Origin: Oceanobacillus sojae
Lineage (GTDB): Bacteria > Bacillota > Bacilli > Bacillales > Amphibacillaceae
Assembly: GCF_007991515.1 (NCBI RefSeq)
Contig: NZ_BJYM01000019.1
Location: 1 to 64,000 of the forward strand
Reading direction: 5' to 3'
DNA: 64,000 nucleotides
Position numbers and translations under genes: made by a program. This document shows, in pieces, positions 59,683-64,000 of the stretch. The number at the start of each line of letters is the position of its first letter. Position 1 is the stretch's first letter. The notes beneath the pieces are model-generated. The model was not told where the DNA came from. It searched no databases and saw only the letters and a program-made list of their open reading frames with translations.

Positions 59683-59695
59683 GGAGGGTGTTGCA

Positions 59696-60286
59696 ATGAA
59701 AAAATGGATTTTCGCTATTATTGTTGTCGGAATGATTGGATGGGCACTGTATGATTTTATAGATTCCAGCAGACAGTCTGCGGATGAATTTGTACCTGTA
59801 GAAGAAGATGTGAGAGAACAGTTAAACACTGAAGAAAGTGACATTACATCAGGAGAGTCGGAAGTTGGTCTGGAAGTTGGAAATATCGCTCCGGATTTTG
59901 AGCTTCAAACTTTAAATGGAGAAACTGTAAAGTTATCTGATTATCGCGGGGAAAAAGTCATGATTAATTTCTGGGCAACATGGTGTCCGCCATGCCGGGC
60001 AGAAATGCCGGATATGGAGGAGTTTTATCAAGATAAGGATATTGTTATTTTAGCGGTTAATTTAACAGAGACAGAAAACAACCTGCAGCAGGTCGAAGAT
60101 TTTATAAATGAACATGGGTTAACTTTTCCAATTCTGTTAGACGAGGAAATAGAAGTCGCCGAACAATATATGATCCAGCCCATACCTACATCATATATGA
60201 TAAACTCTAATGGAGTAGTGTCATTTAAAGCCTTTGGTTCTTTGAATTATGATTTTATGGTTCAGGAATTTGAAAAAATGGAGTAA
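59696..60286 (+). CDS. Membrane-anchored TlpA/ResA-like thiol-disulfide oxidoreductase
   Basis: 196 residues. An N-terminal helix (residues about 4-22) anchors it, then an acidic linker, then a thioredoxin fold with the active site NFWATWCPPCRAEMPDME (about residues 93-110, WCPPC). The cis-Pro loop is QPIPTSYMI. It faces outside the membrane and should reduce or oxidise extracytoplasmic thiols with electrons from the CcdA neighbour. Start ATG follows AAGGAGGG by 6 nt. Confidence 0.95.
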   Translation: MKKWIFAIIVVGMIGWALYDFIDSSRQSADEFVPVEEDVREQLNTEESDITSGESEVGLEVGNIAPDFELQTLNGETVKLSDYRGEKVMINFWATWCPPCRAEMPDMEEFYQDKDIVILAVNLTETENNLQQVEDFINEHGLTFPILLDEEIEVAEQYMIQPIPTSYMINSNGVVSFKAFGSLNYDFMVQEFEKME

Positions 60287-60320
60287 TCTACTTATAGAAC
60301 AGCAGAAGGAAGGAATGGGG

Positions 60321-61004
60321 ATGAAACAGACGATTTTAGTTGTCGAGGATGATAAATTGATTCGTGATCTTATCCGTATTTATTTACAAAAAGCAGACTA
60401 TGAAGTTTTTACAGCTGCAGACGGCGAAGAGGCGAAAGAAGTTTTTTTAACAGAGCATCCTTGCCTTATTATTTTAGATCTTATGCTTCCGAAGTTAAGC
60501 GGGGAAGAATTTTGTGTATGGTTACGGGAGCAGGAACGTAATGAAGTTTCCATTATTATGCTTTCTGCCAAATCACGTACAGAGGATAAAATTAATGGTC
60601 TAAAAATCGGAGCGGACGATTATTTAGTGAAGCCCTTTGACCCGGATGAACTTCTGGCTCATATAGAAGCTGTTCTTCGCCGTACAGGACAATTTTGCCA
60701 AAAAATAGCATACAATGGTCTTTGTATTAAGCCTCGAAAAGGGGAAGTATTGTTATTTAATACGCAATTAGAATTAACCAAGCATGAATTTAATCTTTTA
60801 TATTATTTTATGGAGAATCCAAATGTTGTGATTTCCAGAGAAAGTTTAATGGAGCAATTATATCCTTATGCAAACAAATTAGTATCAGACCGGACCATTG
60901 ATGCTCATATCAAAAAGTTACGTAAAAAAATCGAAGCTAATCCAGCTTCACCAGAGCGTATTATGACAGTTCGAGGAATGGGGTATAAATTTGTTACAGA
61001 ATAA
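60321..61004 (+). CDS. OmpR/PhoB-family response regulator
   Basis: 227 residues. Receiver: VVEDDKLIRDLIRIYLQ (acidic pair), phospho-Asp in LIILDLMLPKLSG, Lys in ADDYLVKPFDPDEL. C-terminal winged helix with LTKHEFNLLYYFMENP and VRGMGYKF. It is encoded immediately after the thiol-redox genes and overlaps the sensor kinase gene by 14 bp, so the operon contains its own signalling pair. ATG 60321 is chosen for spacing from AGGAAGGA; ATG 60315 is also possible. Confidence 0.95.
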   Translation: MKQTILVVEDDKLIRDLIRIYLQKADYEVFTAADGEEAKEVFLTEHPCLIILDLMLPKLSGEEFCVWLREQERNEVSIIMLSAKSRTEDKINGLKIGADDYLVKPFDPDELLAHIEAVLRRTGQFCQKIAYNGLCIKPRKGEVLLFNTQLELTKHEFNLLYYFMENPNVVISRESLMEQLYPYANKLVSDRTIDAHIKKLRKKIEANPASPERIMTVRGMGYKFVTE

Positions 61005-62076
61005 ATGGGGGAGGAATTTTCTTCCTAAGCGATTTTTAATTCAACTGACGGTCATTAATATGATTGTAATTGTAGCTTTTGTGATGCTCAGCAGCTGGGC
61101 AATTTACAATACAGCCTGTATGCTGGCAGATGGATTGACCTCAATGACTGAGCAAAAACAAAATCAGTTTCAGGCAACACTTTTTCAATATTTATGGATA
61201 TTTAGTATTTCTGCTGTTATTTTAGGAAGCCTGATCCATTTTTACTTAACGAAAAAAATGATCCAGCCATTAAGAGAATTAATTCAATCCACGAAAGAGA
61301 TGAAGCAGGGACAGTACCCCAGCTCCATTCATGTAAAGGGGAACGGAGAAGTAGGCGAATTAATTCGCCATTTTAATGATCTGGTTCAACAGTTGGAAAC
61401 CAATGAGCAACAAAGAAAAAATCTTGTATCCGATTTATCGCATGAATTCCGTACGCCGCTGACAAATTTAAATGGCTACTTGCTTGCTTTGCAAAAAGGT
61501 GTAATGGAAGGTGATAAGAATTTATATCAATCTCTTTATGCAGAGTCATTTAAACTCACACAATTGGTGGAGCAAATGGAACAGTTGAAAGAATGGGATG
61601 ATATGCAAATATATTCTTTTCATGAAAAAGAACTAACTAATATGAAGGAATTCATTGAAAGATCAATTAAAATATTTCATTGGCCTTTGGAAAAGAAACA
61701 GATTGAATTAAAAACAGATATTCAAACTGGTACTGCTGTTATAAATCGTACAAGTATTTCTCAGGTCATCAGCAATTTAATGGATAATGCGATTCGTTAT
61801 TATGACGATGCAGGACCAATTAATATAAAAGGTGAAAAGATTCATAATGAATATAAAGTTTCTATAACAGGGCCGGGCAGATCCCTTTCAGAAAAAGATA
61901 ACGAGAGAATCTTTGAACGTTTTTATCGTATCGAAACCTCCAGATCACGGGAATTTGGGGGATCTGGTTTAGGTCTTGCGATTTCAAAGGAAATCATTGA
62001 ACGGCACTATGGAAAAATAGACGTCCATTCTGAAGCACATGTGCATACTTTTTGGTTTGTTATCCCTTGTTCCTAA
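60991..62076 (+). CDS. Sensor histidine kinase of the redox operon
   Basis: 361 residues. Two membrane helices (about 13-35 and 58-80) flank a very short outer loop, then a HAMP domain, the H-box LSHEFRTPLTNLNGYLLA (His about residue 151), N-box VISNLMDNAIRYY, and G2 GGSGLGLAISKEII. The G1 motif reads VSITGPGRSLSE without the usual Asp, so ATP binding or turnover may be altered. The start is TTG 60991, overlapping the regulator gene end. The short sensor loop suggests sensing within the membrane or via a partner, perhaps the neighbouring redox proteins. Confidence 0.85.
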   Translation: MLQNKWGRNFLPKRFLIQLTVINMIVIVAFVMLSSWAIYNTACMLADGLTSMTEQKQNQFQATLFQYLWIFSISAVILGSLIHFYLTKKMIQPLRELIQSTKEMKQGQYPSSIHVKGNGEVGELIRHFNDLVQQLETNEQQRKNLVSDLSHEFRTPLTNLNGYLLALQKGVMEGDKNLYQSLYAESFKLTQLVEQMEQLKEWDDMQIYSFHEKELTNMKEFIERSIKIFHWPLEKKQIELKTDIQTGTAVINRTSISQVISNLMDNAIRYYDDAGPINIKGEKIHNEYKVSITGPGRSLSEKDNERIFERFYRIETSRSREFGGSGLGLAISKEIIERHYGKIDVHSEAHVHTFWFVIPCS

Positions 62077-62243
62077 GCTATTGAGAAAACTAAATTATAA
62101 AGAGCGATAGTTGATAATAACTTGTATTGAACATTAAGGTTAATTGTGTTTATTAGTTAAAAGTAACGAACCATTTATAAATAATATCAGTAAACAAACA
62201 AGGTAAAAAATTTGAATTAAACTATTGTAGGGAGGCACAGTGA

Positions 62244-62819
62244 ATGAAAAGGTTCGGAGCTATTTTTATTATTATTGGTGTTATTTGTTTGGGCGTATTT
62301 GGTTATCAATTTTTGGGGCATCAACAATCTCAAAAACAGTCATTAGCTCAAGCTGAAGAAAAGATAAATCAAGAAGTAGGACTAGTTGGCGATAGGAATG
62401 CTATAGAGACATTTGAAGTAGAAGATCAAGAAGCGTTTGCAACATTGGAAATTCCAAAACTCGGAAAAACTTTACCAGTTGTTGAAGGAACAGATCCAGA
62501 TGCATTAGAAAAAGGAGTTGGTCATTTATCAAATTCTGTACATCCAGATCAAGATGAACAAATCCTTTTATCCGGTCATCGTGACACAGTTTTCAGAGAC
62601 TTTGGTGAATTAGAATTAGGAGATACATTTGTAGTTAATATGCCATATGGGGAGTACACATACGAAATTAGAGATACCGAGATTGTTCCAGAAGATGATA
62701 CTTTTGTGATTGGAGAAATGGGAGAAGAAGTTCTTGTCGTAACTACCTGTTATCCATTCCATATGGTTGGGAATGCGCCGGATCGTTTTGTTGCTTATGC
62801 TTATCCGGTAAATAAATAA
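62244..62819 (+). CDS. srtD: Class D sortase
   Basis: 191 residues. An N-terminal membrane helix (about 3-22) anchors the protein; the catalytic triad is visible as His in ILLSGHRDTVFRD (about residue 114), Cys in VVTTCYPFHMV (about 172) and Arg in NAPDRFVAYAY (about 182). This short, class D type sortase joins LPxTx sorting signals to the wall; class D enzymes of bacilli favour LPxTA, matching the LPSTAT signal of the surface protein at the window start. Start ATG follows AGGGAGG. Single gene. Confidence 0.9.
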   Translation: MKRFGAIFIIIGVICLGVFGYQFLGHQQSQKQSLAQAEEKINQEVGLVGDRNAIETFEVEDQEAFATLEIPKLGKTLPVVEGTDPDALEKGVGHLSNSVHPDQDEQILLSGHRDTVFRDFGELELGDTFVVNMPYGEYTYEIRDTEIVPEDDTFVIGEMGEEVLVVTTCYPFHMVGNAPDRFVAYAYPVNK

Positions 62820-63002
62820 ATCAACATAATAGAGAGAGTTTATAGAATTTACAAAGTGAGATAAGTAATTAGTGATTAATTCTGTTAGAAGGTATTAATA
62901 CAAAAGATTCACATAGCAATAATGTATTTTAGCAAATAGCATCTTGCCTTTTTAATTCATCTCTCTATTTATAATGTCTCTGTAGAAAAGGTGGTTATTA
63001 CT

Positions 63003-63896
63003 GTGAATATAGATAATTTGGAAATGTTTTGTAAGGTAATTGAACAAGGCAGTATTAGCCAAGTAGCTCGAACAAGCTATGTAACACAACCTGCAGTAAC
63101 GAGTAAAATACGACAAATGGAAAATCATTATGGAGTTGCTTTATTTGATCGTGATGGCAGCTCAATACGAGTTACAAATGCAGGCTCTAAATTATATCCT
63201 TACGCTAAGGAAATCGTTGAATACTATAAACGATCTCAAGTAGTAATGGACAATATATCTAATGATAAAGAGGAAACATTACATGTTGGAGCCAGCTTAA
63301 CAATCGGAGAATATCTTCTGCCAAAAGTGTTAGGTAAGTTTCAAAAAAAGTACAGAAATATTGAGTTTAGTTTAGCTATTGGAAATACACCTACTATCAT
63401 ATCTAAATTAGAAAGTTCGGAAATTGATATTGCTTTAGTGGAAGGCATGGTTATGCATAAAGATTTTCACATTGAGAAATTTGCTAAAGATGAGCTGATC
63501 CTGATAATTCCGAAGAACCATCATTGGAAAAATCAAGAGTCGATAAATATCGAAGATTTAACGAAAGAGAAGATCCTTCTTAGAGAAAATGATGCAGGTG
63601 CCCGAAAAATTATAGAATCAGTATTTGCAGAAAATAATGTTTTGGAGGGAATACGACATTATTTAGAGCTTGGAAGTACACAGGCAATTATCAGCGGCGT
63701 TGAGTCTGGTCTTGGAGTTGGAATAATCCCTAAACTATCTGTTGCACATGAACTTGAATTGGGAGTTGTTAAACATATGCCTATTTCGAATATAGCTATT
63801 TCTAGAAATTTATGGATAGTAAAAAGACCAACAAGATTCCCCAAAAGCAGTATTAACATATTTACTCAATTTTTGAAAGAAGGAAAGAGGTTTTAA
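63003..63896 (+). CDS. LysR-family regulator (CysL/YwfK-like branch)
   Basis: 297 residues. HTH: GSISQVARTSYVTQPAVTSK (about residues 16-35), then MENHYGVALFDRDG; effector domain GSTQAIISGVESGLGVGIIP (about 222-241). GTG 63003 is chosen, 8 nt after AAAAGGTGG; the in-frame GTG 62991 overlaps that site. No partner gene is seen inside the window. Members of this branch control sulphur or transport genes; the effector is unknown. Confidence 0.85.
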   Translation: MNIDNLEMFCKVIEQGSISQVARTSYVTQPAVTSKIRQMENHYGVALFDRDGSSIRVTNAGSKLYPYAKEIVEYYKRSQVVMDNISNDKEETLHVGASLTIGEYLLPKVLGKFQKKYRNIEFSLAIGNTPTIISKLESSEIDIALVEGMVMHKDFHIEKFAKDELILIIPKNHHWKNQESINIEDLTKEKILLRENDAGARKIIESVFAENNVLEGIRHYLELGSTQAIISGVESGLGVGIIPKLSVAHELELGVVKHMPISNIAISRNLWIVKRPTRFPKSSINIFTQFLKEGKRF

Positions 63897-64000
63897 ATTT
63901 TAAGATTAAATGTATTATACACTTTTTTATAAATATAAGAAATAAAATATTTCAAACATAAGTTTTTATAAACAGAGGTTGTACAATTTGATTAAGAAAA
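63897..64000 (+). other. Window end with a possible next start
   Basis: AT-rich. AGAGG (63973-63977) lies 10 nt before TTG 63988, which opens MIKK at the window edge; it may be the start of a further gene. Confidence 0.2.

Noticed and set aside
1-64000. CRISPR array, tRNA, rRNA, IS element, prophage or replication origin
   Set aside because: No spaced direct repeats, cloverleaf sequences, transposase, integrase or phage structural genes, or DnaA-box cluster were seen on reading both strands.

Overview
The window reads as AT-rich chromosomal DNA of a Gram-positive, low-GC member of the Bacillaceae. The best guess from gene content is the Oceanobacillus/Virgibacillus group; this is an inference, as no rRNA or tRNA gene is present to confirm it. 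Support comes from strong AGGAGG-type ribosome sites, frequent TTG/GTG starts, a T-box leader, a LicT-type antiterminator site, Bacillus-type LexA and Fur boxes, and a CotA-like oxidase, UvrX/YolD pair, KatE-type catalase and class D sortase. No IS element, prophage, CRISPR array, tRNA or rRNA was seen.

Layout. 0-5 kb is a cell-surface region: the end of an SD-repeat protein with an LPSTAT sorting signal, an SdgB-like glycosyltransferase, a DegU-like regulator with a degenerate receiver, and a large unrecognised protein. 5-8 kb is decayed DNA with a pseudogene, a T-box leader (probable serine specifier) before an MFS transporter, a MerR-type promoter before a tiny ORF, and a plsY remnant. 8-17 kb holds a GrpB-like protein, an M29 aminopeptidase, a LysR/quinone reductase pair, and a MocR regulon (beta-hydroxyacid dehydrogenase, EamA exporter, MocR regulator, nitroreductase) tied together by three copies of TGTATCGATACA. 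17-21 kb has an ArsR-type regulator, MFS transporter and YjbR protein sharing ATCTAATTAGAT-like sites, then YdjM-like and GNAT proteins. 21-27 kb has a divergent catalase and a LicT/PTS/PHP-phosphoesterase operon without a glycosidase.

27-37 kb contains a LysR gene with a deletion in its DNA-binding helix, divergent from a deformylase-like/racemase/AhpD-like operon; then acetyltransferases, a SatD/DUF3307 pair, an S9 peptidase, a phosphoesterase and a Fur-box flavin reductase. 37-46 kb has TetR/oxidoreductase pairs controlled by large palindromes, an SOS cassette (UvrX-YolD), a CotA-like multicopper oxidase and small metabolic genes. 46-52 kb is an AbgB-AbgT-adenine deaminase operon that looks richer in G+C than its surroundings. 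52-64 kb has a CNNM-type membrane protein, a zinc alcohol dehydrogenase behind a possible structured leader, OsmC, an SDR/TetR pair, a CcdA-TlpA-two-component thiol-redox operon, a class D sortase and a final LysR regulator.

Overall this is an accessory, regulator-rich stretch with many small one-regulator/one-enzyme units whose operators are visible, and several proteins that lack canonical catalytic residues.
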